DNA from: a virus | Strand: one strand, 5' to 3' | IMG/VR virus record: IMGVR_UViG_3300026124_000005 | Location: 1 to 34,499 of that record | Length of the DNA stretch: 34,499 bases | In this document: positions 7,458 to 14,737 of the stretch, one piece after another | Layout: each line of letters begins with the position of its first letter | Numbering within the stretch: position 1 is the stretch's first letter | Notes under the pieces: generated by a model | Database searches by the model: none | Told to the model about the DNA's origin: nothing | What the model saw: the letters and a program-made list of their open reading frames with translations, nothing else | Program-made: the position numbers and the translations under genes

Positions 7458-7467
7458 CTATAAATAC
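7458..7467 (+). promoter_or_regulatory. TATA box, candidate promoter of the non-coding RNA
   Basis: CTATAAATAC is the best archaeal TATA box in the gene-free stretch and would place a start near 7487-7490, just before the largest hairpin. An alternative box, TTTAAG, lies around 7384-7389. Confidence 0.45.
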
Positions 7468-7733
7468 TGAAACGCGGGCCACTATAAACACGATGGTTAT
7501 GGTGAGGGGGTAGAAACCCCGTGGCTGCCATCGGTGAAATGTGGGTAAGCTCTATGACCGATCGGTTATTGATATCCGTAATGGGGTTGAAGCCTACTGG
7601 ACCATATCTGCCAAACCACTTGTGAAAGTAGTGTTTTCCAAGTGTATCTCGGTGCCGACATAGTAGTTAGCGAAACGCGCTGCTATGGAGTAGCAACCGA
7701 TACGACTAACGGGTGTGGGAGTAGGAATAGTTC

Positions 7734-7742
7734 TTTTTTTTT
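7734..7742 (+). terminator. Oligo-T terminator after the candidate RNA
   Basis: A run of nine T, the type of signal that ends archaeal transcription, lies 39 bases after the last hairpin (7681-7695) and directly before the next gene's BRE and TATA box. Confidence 0.5.
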
Positions 7743-7790
7743 CGAAAGTCTTATTAGTTACCCGATACTATATACATTTGTATGGGTGAC
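7743..7790 (+). promoter_or_regulatory. Promoter of the 7782 operon
   Basis: BRE-like CGAAAG (7743-7748) and TATA-like CTTATTAG (7750-7757) lie 25 bp before the ATG at 7782. GTTACCC (7757-7763) and GGGTGAC (7784-7790) form a near-perfect inverted repeat whose right arm overlaps the start codon. Confidence 0.65.
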
Positions 7791-8093
7791 ACTGCGATCA
7801 ACATTCCGATTGAGATCAGAAGCCACGAATCGGCACAGTTAGTGCGGTTTGTGGAAAAACTCGTTAGACGGTTCACGAACCGTGAGACGGAACAGAAGGC
7901 CGATGAACTACGGCGCGTGTACGACGAGCACATTTATGGAATGAGTGAGAGTGAAGCTGACTACTTGTCGATGCCGATTGACGATTGGCGAACGCTCGTC
8001 AGTAGTCTATCATACATCGATGATGGACTGCGAGGCTGGTGGCTACAGACGAAGTTAGTTGAACGACTGCGAGCAAAGTCGGAGGCACTATGA
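7782..8093 (+). CDS. Hypothetical helical protein, 103 residues
   Basis: It starts at the expected leaderless position after the promoter and runs mainly as charged helices (residues about 15-55 and 75-103). No family recognised. Its stop overlaps the next start (ATGA), and its end carries the Shine-Dalgarno GGAGG (8081-8085) of that gene. Confidence 0.75.
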   Translation: MGDTAINIPIEIRSHESAQLVRFVEKLVRRFTNRETEQKADELRRVYDEHIYGMSESEADYLSMPIDDWRTLVSSLSYIDDGLRGWWLQTKLVERLRAKSEAL

Positions 8094-8347
8094 ATCCCGA
8101 AAACTATCCAGACAAGACACTTTCCGAGATCGAGGACAGTGACGAATACGACGATTTCGATGTCGATGTCGATGACCGAGACGAGTTTTTCGAGGAAGTC
8201 GATGAATATCGAAACTCGGTAGAAATACTTGCCTCGTCAATAATGCTTGCTCGGATGTTTGAAGACGACTATATTACGTTTCGTGAGTACATTCGGCTAA
8301 CGAACTACGTCGAGGACTTCGAGGCTGAACGAGGCACCGTACTCTAA
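8090..8347 (+). CDS. Hypothetical acidic protein, 85 residues
   Basis: Coupled to the gene before it by an ATGA overlap, with GGAGG four bases ahead of the start. The first 40 residues are extremely acidic (EDSDEYDDFDVDVDDRDEF), and the second half is helical (YRNSVEILASSIMLARMF). It could be a DNA-mimicking or charge-shielding protein, but this is a guess from composition only. Confidence 0.7.
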   Translation: MNPENYPDKTLSEIEDSDEYDDFDVDVDDRDEFFEEVDEYRNSVEILASSIMLARMFEDDYITFREYIRLTNYVEDFEAERGTVL

Positions 8348-8357
8348 AACACAAGTC

Positions 8358-8396
8358 TTTTATACCTATGTCCCATAGTGTAGGCTGTAATGGGAC
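8358..8396 (+). promoter_or_regulatory. Promoter of the 8390 operon with perfect inverted repeat
   Basis: TTTATA at 8359-8364 is 26 bp before the ATG at 8390. GTCCCAT (8370-8376) and ATGGGAC (8390-8396) are perfect 7-bp inverted arms, and the right arm starts at the start codon. Confidence 0.75.
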
Positions 8397-8773
8397 TGAC
8401 TGACCTATTCGGTTCGTCCGAACCGAACGACCCGATCGAAGAACTACGACAACTGTTTGACGAACGAGAGACGACGCTGCGTCTGGAAGCCGAGTACGGA
8501 ACGCCCAATCCGAATACCCAAGACGAACCGACCGTGACGTTCCCGTACACGGTTTATACGTCGGACGGCGAACGGTATTCGAGTGGGCAGAAGGAGTTTG
8601 TCATCCCCGATGACGGACTGCTTGACCGCGAATCGGCGTTGGTCGATTTCCTCTCGAAAGTTCACTCGATCCCGAGAGACGACGTGACGTTTGACCATCT
8701 GATTGCGGTTGATGGACACGTTGCTGGTGCTGAGTTGAACAACCACGGCGATATCGTTGTGGGGGCTATCTGA
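8390..8773 (+). CDS. Hypothetical protein, 127 residues
   Basis: First gene of a two-gene operon. A charged helical N terminus (EELRQLFDERETTLRLEAEY) precedes a beta-rich part (TVTFPYTVYTSDGERYSSG, then EFVIPDDG) and a mixed end. No family recognised. Its TGA overlaps the start of the HhH gene (TGATG), so the two are probably made together. Confidence 0.75.
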   Translation: MGLTDLFGSSEPNDPIEELRQLFDERETTLRLEAEYGTPNPNTQDEPTVTFPYTVYTSDGERYSSGQKEFVIPDDGLLDRESALVDFLSKVHSIPRDDVTFDHLIAVDGHVAGAELNNHGDIVVGAI

Positions 8774-9267
8774 TGTCAGTCGTCGCCGTATTTGGTATCA
8801 CTGTCGCCTCCGCAGCTACCGCTGTGGGTGCGTATCTGTACCTTCGTGGAGATGGTAAGACGACAGTTGCAGAGACGCCCAACGATGATCCGAGAGACGA
8901 TGGCGAAGGAAATGAATCGGAAAATGGTGAGTATTTCCAAACAAAACGATTTAGGACCGTCGAACACGATGGCGAACACCTTGTCGTTGGTGAAGATGAG
9001 ATAGAATTTTCCGACGAGGTTGATGAACCAGACAACGGTATCATCACCGACGACAAAGACAATCCGAGTGGCAAGACGGATCTAACGAACGTCAAGGGAA
9101 TCGGCGAGACGCGAGCCGAGTCATTCCGCGAAGAAGGCTTCGGCACGCCTGATGATCTCTATTACGCTACCGACGAAAATTTGTGCGAAGTGAACGGTAT
9201 CGGGGATCTGACAGTGAGTCAGATTCGTGACGATATCGGGTCGGTTGACGAAGACGGCTACGAGTAG
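8773..9267 (+). CDS. Membrane-anchored helix-hairpin-helix protein
   Basis: A 164-residue protein in three parts. Residues 2-26 are a hydrophobic helix (VVAVFGITVASAATAVGAYLY) that would anchor it in the cell membrane. Residues 27-100 are an acidic linker. Residues about 102-160 hold two helix-hairpin-helix motifs (LTNVKGIGETRAESF and LCEVNGIGDLTVSQI), a fold that usually binds the DNA backbone without sequence preference. The arrangement suggests tethering viral DNA to the membrane. The HhH could instead mediate protein contacts. Coupled to the preceding gene by TGATG. Confidence 0.7.
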   Translation: MSVVAVFGITVASAATAVGAYLYLRGDGKTTVAETPNDDPRDDGEGNESENGEYFQTKRFRTVEHDGEHLVVGEDEIEFSDEVDEPDNGIITDDKDNPSGKTDLTNVKGIGETRAESFREEGFGTPDDLYYATDENLCEVNGIGDLTVSQIRDDIGSVDEDGYE

Positions 9268-9269
9268 GA

Positions 9270-9305
9270 CGAAACCCTTTTAACTTCTGATACCGTAGTA
9301 CTGTT
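9270..9305 (+). promoter_or_regulatory. Promoter of the second HNH endonuclease operon
   Basis: BRE CGAAAC (9270-9275) and TATA-like TTTTAAC (9278-9284) lie about 23 bp before the GTG at 9306. ACCGTAG at 9292-9298 takes the place of the CCxTA motif. Confidence 0.6.
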
Positions 9306-9722
9306 GTGAAGAAGTACAAAAACAAGTCTTGGCTTCGTAGGCAGTATGTTGAAAGCAGAAAGACCACATATGAAATAGCAGAAACGTGTGGTGTAACTGC
9401 GACTACTATTCAAAATTGGCTGGATAGGCATAGCATTGATAAAAGAAATCGTTCAGATTGTCAAATAAAAAATCGAAAAGAAGCACCAACAATGACAATT
9501 GACGGAGATGGATATGAAAGATTTTTCGTTCACAACGGTGGTAAACGTCGCGTTGTGTATGTCCATCAACTGACAGCAATCGCTAATGGTGCTGATCCGT
9601 CAGACATTTTTGACGGATATGACGTTCATCACAGAAACGAAGTACCGTGGGATAACAGAGCAGAAAACTTGGAAGTATTGACGCACGGAAATCACCGAAA
9701 AATACACAGTAATAACCAATGA
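9306..9722 (+). CDS. HNH endonuclease with N-terminal HTH (homing type)
   Basis: A 138-residue protein with the same design as the gene at 1727: an N-terminal helix-turn-helix (about 20-41, TTYEIAETCGVTATTIQNWL) and a C-terminal HNH nuclease with YVHQL (85-89), H108-H109 (DVHHRNE), WDNRAENLE (115-123) and H130/H134. The start is GTG at 9306, supported by the promoter distance; no ATG lies nearby in frame. AT-rich codon use sets it apart from the neighbours. Its stop overlaps the next start (ATGA), so the nuclease gene was placed in front of, or captured, the deoxyribosyltransferase-like gene in one operon. Confidence 0.85.
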   Translation: MKKYKNKSWLRRQYVESRKTTYEIAETCGVTATTIQNWLDRHSIDKRNRSDCQIKNRKEAPTMTIDGDGYERFFVHNGGKRRVVYVHQLTAIANGADPSDIFDGYDVHHRNEVPWDNRAENLEVLTHGNHRKIHSNNQ

Positions 9723-10123
9723 GCACAGTATACCTATGCGGGCCCATTCAGCACTCCGCAGACCGTGGTAAGGGATGGCGACAGCGGGTCAAAGAAATCG
9801 ACGGTTTTGAATGGATCGACCCGCTCGAAAAGTATGACAATAGTTGTGACGAGTCAGAAGAATGGTCGAACACGAAAATCGTTGAAGAAGACCTATCGCT
9901 CATAGACCGCGCAGACGCCATCTTAGTCCATTGGGAGGAAGTGCCGACGTGTGGGACTCCGATGGAACTTCGATACGCTCACGAGTGGCTCACGCCCGTC
10001 GTGGCCCAAACAACAGTACCGACCGAACGGCTGAGTCCGTGGTTTACCTACCACGTCGATGTGATCGAAGAAACGTTCGAGGATGCGTGTTTTGCCCTCG
10101 ATGATGTGTTGAAACACCGATGA
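9719..10123 (+). CDS. Nucleoside 2-deoxyribosyltransferase-like protein
   Basis: A 134-residue protein that begins with the family's first strand and loop, VYLCGPI (4-10). It also has IVEEDLSLIDRADAILVHW (54-72), with the acidic residues that bind ribose, and CGTPMELRYAHEW (78-90), holding the nucleophile-type Glu (E83). Enzymes of this family exchange bases on deoxynucleosides or hydrolyse the glycosidic bond; some members act on modified nucleotides. It probably takes part in nucleotide salvage or editing along with the kinase, MazG and HD proteins. Coupled to the HNH gene by an ATGA overlap. Confidence 0.75.
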   Translation: MSTVYLCGPIQHSADRGKGWRQRVKEIDGFEWIDPLEKYDNSCDESEEWSNTKIVEEDLSLIDRADAILVHWEEVPTCGTPMELRYAHEWLTPVVAQTTVPTERLSPWFTYHVDVIEETFEDACFALDDVLKHR

Positions 10124-10278
10124 ACGAACGCTCTAAAGACATGGTTGTAGATAGAACACTCAACAATATCGCAATGTCGTTAGAAATGATCGATTCGTGT
10201 GAGAAACCACACGAGAAACAATTACTACAAGGTGCAACGTTAGACTGTTTGCGATTAGTCTGTCTGTTAGAACCATAA
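10120..10278 (+). CDS. Small hypothetical helical protein, 52 residues
   Basis: It starts within an ATGA overlap with the deoxyribosyltransferase-like gene and ends at TAA 10276-10278, just before the polymerase promoter. The product is mainly helical (NNIAMSLEMIDSCEK; LLQGATLDCLRLVCLLEP) with three Cys. No family recognised; small helical proteins at such places are often adaptors. Confidence 0.6.
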   Translation: MNERSKDMVVDRTLNNIAMSLEMIDSCEKPHEKQLLQGATLDCLRLVCLLEP

Positions 10279-10280
10279 CG

Positions 10281-10315
10281 TTCTTATACTACCGTCCCAT
10301 ATACAGCAGTATATG
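10281..10315 (+). promoter_or_regulatory. Promoter of the DNA polymerase gene with perfect palindrome over the start codon
   Basis: TATA-like TTCTTATAC (10281-10289) lies 25 bp before the ATG at 10313. CATATAC (10298-10304) and GTATATG (10309-10315) are perfect inverted arms four bases apart; the right arm ends with the start codon itself. Confidence 0.75.
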
Positions 10316-13057
10316 GATTCGTTAGCGGACTTCACTCGGGATACGACTCAACTACACGTTATGGGGGTCGAATACGAGGAACGATTTGGTGAAACGGTCG
10401 TGCATCTGTTTTGCCGAAACCGTGATGACGAACACGTATGGGTCGAAGTAACGGGTCATTCACCTTCGTTCTATATCCCTCGTGAAGCAGCAACCAGAAA
10501 GATTGCTAATCATCAATGGGTTACGAACATCGAAGATGGGTACCAATCGATCCACCAAGACCCGTTGGTCCGAACTGAGACGAAGCTTCCCAAACACATC
10601 AGTGGTGACAACAATACAAAGGGCCTCCGAGAGTACTTCGATACGACCTATGAAGCCGATGTGTTCTACGACACACGGTTTCTGATCGATACGGGCATCA
10701 AGACGCACTTCGAGTACAACAAGGCTGACGTAACGGACGGGCAGCACATCAGTGGCGACTTTCAACTGGACGTGTCCGATATACGGGCGGTGGATGACCC
10801 TACTTGGCGTGCAACCCCAAGGGTTGTGACGATAGATATCGAGGTTCTTTCGCCAGACGGGTTCCCCGAACCAGACGAGGCCAATCAGCCCGTCACCGCC
10901 ATCACAGCCTACGATAATTACGCAGACGAGTACACTGTGTGGGTCCGACGATGTGAGTCGTGGACACAAACGGACACGGAGATATCGAATATGGCTATCG
11001 AGGAACGGCCAGCAAACTCGACCATCAACGAGGTCCGCGTGTTCGATGCAGCCAATGAAGACCAGATGCTCGACTCGTTTAATCGATACGTCGAGGATAA
11101 ACGACCTGATCTCCTTAGTGGGTGGAACAGTTCTGCTACCGATATGGGTGGGGCCTTCGACTACCCGTATCTTATCAACCGCTGTCAGTCACTCAACGTG
11201 CTCAGTTTCAGAGAGTGGTCCCCAATGGGGCAAGTGTGGGACGGCAGTTGGGGGCCGAGTGGCAAGGGCGTCGAGATGTTCGATATGATGAAGGCGTACA
11301 AGAAGACGCAGTTCTCGAAGCCGAACGGTGGCTACGGACTCGAAAACATCGCCTCGAAGGAACTCGACTACGGCAAAGAGGACATCGATGACATTGACGA
11401 GGCGTATGTGGAAGACCCACGAACGTTCCTCACATACAATATGCGGGACGTGAGTGCAGTCGTTGGGATTGACGAGAGTGCGGAAGTTATCGATCTCTTT
11501 CAGAATATCAGAGCCTTGGCGGGCGTGCAGTTCGAGAACTGTCATAACCCGATCGATACGCTCGATCCCTACATTATCCGCTTTGCGAACCGAAACGGGT
11601 TTGCGCTGCCCACCAATGAGAAACCAGAACGCGGGTGGTTCTATGGCGGCCACGTCTTCGAACCCGAGTTGGGTCGGCACCCGAACGCTGTCTATCCCGA
11701 CGTGTGGTCTGAGTATCCCAACGCATTTCGTGTCTGCAACATCTCCCCCGAGACGGCGGTCGGAACAAAGTCGGATCTCGAAGCCTCCGAGTACACTGAA
11801 GACGACTGCCGATGGTCCTATATCGATACGCGACAAGATAACGTAAAAAAGGAAGACGATCCAGATTACGAGAAATTCTACTATCTCAAACCCGAGATCA
11901 AAGAAGGGTTTATGTCACAAGTAGTTGATCACGTTATGGGACTCAAAGACGCCTACGATGGCACGCCACTCTACGGGCCTGCAAAGATAATCGTAAACGC
12001 AACGTGGGGTGTCTTTGGCGACTCAGATAGCTACGGAAAGGGATATCGGCTATTCGATTGGCGGTTGGCCGAGTCCATTACGCTGTACGGGCGTAAGACG
12101 ATCCAGTACACTGCATCGAAATATGTAGATGCCCTCAACGACCTCAAGGACGAGTACGGATACGATGGAAACAATGCGTATCAGGTCGGCGGGGACACGG
12201 ATAGTGTAATGACATCCATCCCGTTTATGGACGCCGATACGAGAGCAGATCAAGCACAGATCGTGGATCTCGCTATCGAGGCGTGTGACATCGTGAACGA
12301 CTCGTATGACGACTTTGCGGACGAGATGTTCAACTCCGATGGCGAGTATATGGAGTTGGAGATCGAGTCGTATGCGCCGTGGCTGTTCGTTCCGAAAGGC
12401 GTTACCAAAGAGAAGGCCAAAAAGAGGTACGCAGAGATCATCGCGTGGGACGAGGGCGATTGGTACGACCCACCCGAGTTTTCCGTCACGGGCATCGACA
12501 TCGTTCGCTCCGACCGTGCTGACGTGACCCGATCCGTCCTCGAAGACGTAATCACAACGATTCTTCGAGAGGACGACAAAGAAGTGGCTCGAAACAAAGT
12601 CTATGAGACGATTAAATCGAAGGTCGATGCGATAAAGAACGGTGAAATAGCCAATTCCGAAATTGCTCGCCCGAAAGGAATGTCGAAAGAACCGACCGAA
12701 TACGGGTCGGTCGATGACACGCCGATGCCGACCTATCGTGGTGCCAAATACGCGAACCAACACTTCGAGTGGGAGAATCTCGGTGAGGGATCGAAACCGC
12801 AATTGCTCTACATCGACCGCGTTCGAGGCGAGTACCCATCGAGTTACACAGCAGAGACGAAGGAAGATGGGCGCACGGTCGATGCAATCGCCTGTGAGCA
12901 GCCTGACGCCGTTCCAGATGCGTTTGTGGTGGACACATCAAAGATGATTGAGAAAGTCCTTGAAGACCCACTCACGCCGATCTTAGAGGCAATGGGGTGG
13001 TCGTTCGATGAGGCGCTATCAGACTCTACGCAAGTGGGAATAGAAAGCTTTATGTAA
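10313..13057 (+). CDS. polB: Family B DNA polymerase
   Basis: A 914-residue replicative polymerase. The 3'-5' exonuclease motifs are present: Exo I TIDIEVL (D175, E177), Exo II with the usual NSSATDMGGAFDYPYL region (about 270-287), and Exo III YNMRDVS (about 374-380). Then come the linking YGGH motif, polymerase motif A DVWSEYPNAF (D463), motif B with KIIVNATWGVFG (about 557-568) and motif C GGDTDS (D628, D630). All catalytic residues appear intact, so it should both copy and proofread. Its size is normal for a haloviral PolB. It has no intein visible. The start is set by the promoter palindrome. It is the only polymerase in the window; primase and clamp are not seen, so host factors or genes outside may serve. 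Confidence 0.95.
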   Translation: MDSLADFTRDTTQLHVMGVEYEERFGETVVHLFCRNRDDEHVWVEVTGHSPSFYIPREAATRKIANHQWVTNIEDGYQSIHQDPLVRTETKLPKHISGDNNTKGLREYFDTTYEADVFYDTRFLIDTGIKTHFEYNKADVTDGQHISGDFQLDVSDIRAVDDPTWRATPRVVTIDIEVLSPDGFPEPDEANQPVTAITAYDNYADEYTVWVRRCESWTQTDTEISNMAIEERPANSTINEVRVFDAANEDQMLDSFNRYVEDKRPDLLSGWNSSATDMGGAFDYPYLINRCQSLNVLSFREWSPMGQVWDGSWGPSGKGVEMFDMMKAYKKTQFSKPNGGYGLENIASKELDYGKEDIDDIDEAYVEDPRTFLTYNMRDVSAVVGIDESAEVIDLFQNIRALAGVQFENCHNPIDTLDPYIIRFANRNGFALPTNEKPERGWFYGGHVFEPELGRHPNAVYPDVWSEYPNAFRVCNISPETAVGTKSDLEASEYTEDDCRWSYIDTRQDNVKKEDDPDYEKFYYLKPEIKEGFMSQVVDHVMGLKDAYDGTPLYGPAKIIVNATWGVFGDSDSYGKGYRLFDWRLAESITLYGRKTIQYTASKYVDALNDLKDEYGYDGNNAYQVGGDTDSVMTSIPFMDADTRADQAQIVDLAIEACDIVNDSYDDFADEMFNSDGEYMELEIESYAPWLFVPKGVTKEKAKKRYAEIIAWDEGDWYDPPEFSVTGIDIVRSDRADVTRSVLEDVITTILREDDKEVARNKVYETIKSKVDAIKNGEIANSEIARPKGMSKEPTEYGSVDDTPMPTYRGAKYANQHFEWENLGEGSKPQLLYIDRVRGEYPSSYTAETKEDGRTVDAIACEQPDAVPDAFVVDTSKMIEKVLEDPLTPILEAMGWSFDEALSDSTQVGIESFM

Positions 13058-13080
13058 ACGTAGGATGTATATGTTCGTGT
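13048..13080 (+). promoter_or_regulatory. Weak promoter of the 13081 gene
   Basis: CTTTATG (13048-13054) overlaps the last codons of polB and lies 27 bp before the ATG at 13081. No clear inverted repeat. Confidence 0.4.
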
Positions 13081-13344
13081 ATGACAGAAGTATTCCACTC
13101 AAACGCACAAGTGTCTGTGTGGCTCAAACACGAACGTGAAGACAATCCGCTACACGACGGTCGTGCTATCGAGTACACAATCACAATCGATGACGGACTT
13201 CCGTCGTCGTGGCAACGAACACTATACGAGGACGGTTCAGTGCTGGCAACACATTCATCGACTAACGTAGGCGCTGTGCCACACTACGTTCGTGACAACG
13301 TTGAGGAACAGATGATACCGAAAGGCGCGTGGCCTGACCAATAA
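13081..13344 (+). CDS. Hypothetical protein, 87 residues
   Basis: A beta-rich small protein (QVSVWLKHERED, AIEYTITIDDGLP, TLYEDGSVLATHSS) with no family match known to me. It stands alone between two promoters. The ATG at 13081 agrees with the TATA-like box inside the end of polB. Confidence 0.7.
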   Translation: MTEVFHSNAQVSVWLKHEREDNPLHDGRAIEYTITIDDGLPSSWQRTLYEDGSVLATHSSTNVGAVPHYVRDNVEEQMIPKGAWPDQ

Positions 13345-13350
13345 TATTCC

Positions 13351-13393
13351 GAAGCCTTTATATACGTAGCGTTCCTATATGCTGATATGGAAC
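13351..13393 (+). promoter_or_regulatory. Promoter of the 13387 operon with near-perfect inverted repeat
   Basis: TTTATA (13357-13362) is 25 bp before the ATG at 13387. GTTCCTATAT (13371-13380) and ATATGGAAC (13385-13393) match as inverted arms except for one extra base, and the right arm covers the start codon. Confidence 0.7.
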
Positions 13394-13482
13394 GCGATGA
13401 CAATAGCAACCGAGACGTATTTCGTGATATCATTACAATCGGTGGGCACGCACCAACAGAGCTTCCCTTGGGTGCATATTGA
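13387..13482 (+). CDS. Small hypothetical protein, 31 residues
   Basis: A 31-residue frame at the leaderless position of a good promoter, ending in a TGATG overlap with the nuclease-like gene. It may be a real small protein or a leader frame whose translation brings ribosomes to the next gene. Nothing in the sequence gives a function. Confidence 0.5.
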   Translation: MERDDNSNRDVFRDIITIGGHAPTELPLGAY

Positions 13483-14165
13483 TGCAGAAGACACAAATAG
13501 ACCCCGATACGCTCAATCGAGAAGACTGGAATAGCCTCAAGGCCAACTACTCCAAACACGACATCGCGGAAGCCTACTTTAAAGGTCGAGTCGATCAGAT
13601 CGGCCTTCACGTCGAACAGTGGGGTATCGATGAACGTAACAACGACAACGGCCTGATCTTCGACAATAAGATGGATTTGCGGCTGTGGGAGCCGATTGAC
13701 GGTCAAGAACCGCCGTCGCAGTGGCCGAGTGACTATTGTGACGGCGTTATGCACCACTACGGAGAGGATGGTGAGAGATGGAATTTGCGTGGCGTCATCG
13801 ACGTAAAGTCCAAAACAAACAGTGATTGGTTCGGGATCTGCAACCTCCGTCACTACATTCACTACGCCGAGTGGGCACGCGAGTACGATGTGCCCGTGTT
13901 TATCTACTTCACGATGGTCGATACGGATGCGGAATCGGTTGGCGAGCAGAACGTCCTCGTACCGATCGAACCGTTCGAGTATCTCGACACGTACGCAGAT
14001 CATTATGATCGAGACTCGTCGTTTAGTATGGACAATCTGTACGATATCGAAGACGACTCGCCGCAAATCGAACGGGCGTTTCGGGCACCAGATGGCAACG
14101 TAGTCGTGAAGTTCGAAGAACGGTTGTGGGAAAACTTTGATTGGTTCGTGGAGAACGTACTATGA
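13482..14165 (+). CDS. Putative PD-(D/E)XK nuclease-like protein
   Basis: A 227-residue protein. The core looks like a restriction-endonuclease fold: a helix with E45 (HVEQWGID), D65 in KMDLRL, then GVIDVKSK with D107 and K109 (the D/E-x-K motif), followed by a helix with aromatic residues (RHYIHYAEWA) and a strand (VPVFIYF). It would be an endonuclease or exonuclease for viral or host DNA. The identity is inferred from motif order only. ATG 13482 is preferred over the TTG three bases upstream. It follows the 31-codon frame by TGATG coupling. Confidence 0.55.
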   Translation: MQKTQIDPDTLNREDWNSLKANYSKHDIAEAYFKGRVDQIGLHVEQWGIDERNNDNGLIFDNKMDLRLWEPIDGQEPPSQWPSDYCDGVMHHYGEDGERWNLRGVIDVKSKTNSDWFGICNLRHYIHYAEWAREYDVPVFIYFTMVDTDAESVGEQNVLVPIEPFEYLDTYADHYDRDSSFSMDNLYDIEDDSPQIERAFRAPDGNVVVKFEERLWENFDWFVENVL

Positions 14166-14191
14166 CTGCTAACAACACGAGATAATCATAT

Positions 14192-14326
14192 ATGAGTCAC
14201 GCAATGTGTCGTTATTACGGGCACGAGTATCACAAACACGATCTGCTTACCTCGAAGGCCAAACACGGCTATCGGATCGAACGATGCAGTCGATGTGGTG
14301 ACACTCGTCGTGTGTGGAAAGGATGA
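14192..14326 (+). CDS. Small zinc protein, DUF1660-like, 44 residues
   Basis: Begins MSHAMCRYYGHEYH and ends CSRCGDTRRVWKG. C6, H11, C32 and C35 make a C-x4-H ... CxxC zinc site, the pattern of the small DUF1660-type phage proteins (Cys-x-x-x-Gly-His near the start and CxxCG near the end). Function unknown. It is the last gene of its operon, 26 bases after the nuclease-like gene. Confidence 0.65.
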   Translation: MSHAMCRYYGHEYHKHDLLTSKAKHGYRIERCSRCGDTRRVWKG

Positions 14327-14346
14327 ACGAAGTGAGTCGTTTCCGC

Positions 14347-14412
14347 ACCGATTGACACGAAGTGTCTGAGATTTGGAAAGGGTAGATCGGTCCTAATTAC
14401 AATTCTGTCTTT
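14347..14412 (+). terminator. Nested hairpin and oligo-T after the 14192 gene
   Basis: ACCGAT (14347-14352) pairs with ATCGGT (14386-14391), enclosing a perfect hairpin GACAC-GAA-GTGTC (14354-14366). A T-rich stretch follows at about 14408-14414, just ahead of the next BRE. It is a likely transcript end for the preceding operon. Confidence 0.4.
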
Positions 14413-14414
14413 TT

Positions 14415-14452
14415 CGAAACTCTTTTACGTCTATAACCCGTAGTAATGGTTG
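14415..14452 (+). promoter_or_regulatory. Promoter of the 14453 operon
   Basis: BRE CGAAAC (14415-14420), TATA-like TTTTAC (14423-14428) and CCCGTAG (14437-14443) are spaced as in the other early promoters and support a start at ATG 14453, rather than the out-of-frame ATG at 14446. Confidence 0.6.
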
Positions 14453-14737
14453 ATGACGGACGTAGACGAACAACTACAGCCAGCAGAATACGGAACGGTG
14501 CGGATGGACGGACAGTACTCCCAAATTTCGACACTGCTATTGGAAATGGCGGAAGATATCGAACGACACGGAGAGGTTCACGCGAACTTCAAAGACGTTG
14601 ATGGGGAAGTCGAGTGTCGTTTGGGGACGACTGTCATTCTCCCGTATGGAGTCAAGGTCTTCGACGGTGACCAGTGGCATCCGTTCACAGAGATGCAGCT
14701 TATTGGATGGGACGTTCCGATGGAGGTGTATCACTAA
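14453..14737 (+). CDS. Hypothetical protein, 94 residues
   Basis: A small protein with a helical part (ISTLLLEMAEDIERHGE) followed by strands (VECRLGTTVILPYGVKVFD). No family recognised. The end of the gene carries GGAGGTG (14722-14728), a strong Shine-Dalgarno for the next gene, whose ATG overlaps its stop (TAATG). Confidence 0.7.
   Translation: MTDVDEQLQPAEYGTVRMDGQYSQISTLLLEMAEDIERHGEVHANFKDVDGEVECRLGTTVILPYGVKVFDGDQWHPFTEMQLIGWDVPMEVYH

Larger units (their letters stand above)
7389..7742 (+). ncRNA. Candidate structured non-coding RNA
   Basis: No credible protein frame exists between 7389 and 7781. Instead there are many complementary arms in order: GATGTG 7428-7433 with CACATC 7453-7458; GATGG 7492-7496 with CCATC 7528-7532, enclosing GGGG 7507-7510 with CCCC 7517-7520; ATCGGT 7530-7535 with ACCGAT 7557-7562; CACTTG 7617-7622 with CAAGTG 7639-7644; TGCTA 7681-7685 with TAGCA 7691-7695. 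AACCCC 7515-7520 can also pair with GGGGTT 7583-7588, an alternative fold. Two TATA-like boxes (TTTAAG near 7384, CTATAAATAC 7458-7467) could start it near 7410 or 7487, and a run of nine T at 7734-7742 fits an archaeal terminator. It does not look like tRNA, RNase P, SRP or rRNA. The ends are estimates. Confidence 0.55.

Noticed and set aside
7389-7781. tRNA gene, or transposon-associated guide RNA, in the gene-free stretch
   Set aside because: No cloverleaf with a proper T arm or acceptor stem can be drawn, and there is no transposase or TnpB gene next to it.
7642-7842. 66-codon frame running from the RNA region into the 7782 gene
   Set aside because: It crosses the T run and promoter of the next gene and is out of frame with a gene that has a clear leaderless start.
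14162-14185. Seven-codon frame overlapping the stop of the nuclease-like gene
   Set aside because: Too short to support; the zinc protein that follows has its own clear start at 14192.
14446-14448. Alternative ATG for the gene at 14453
   Set aside because: It is in a different frame that gives an unlikely basic, low-complexity product; 14453 fits promoter spacing and coupling to the next gene.
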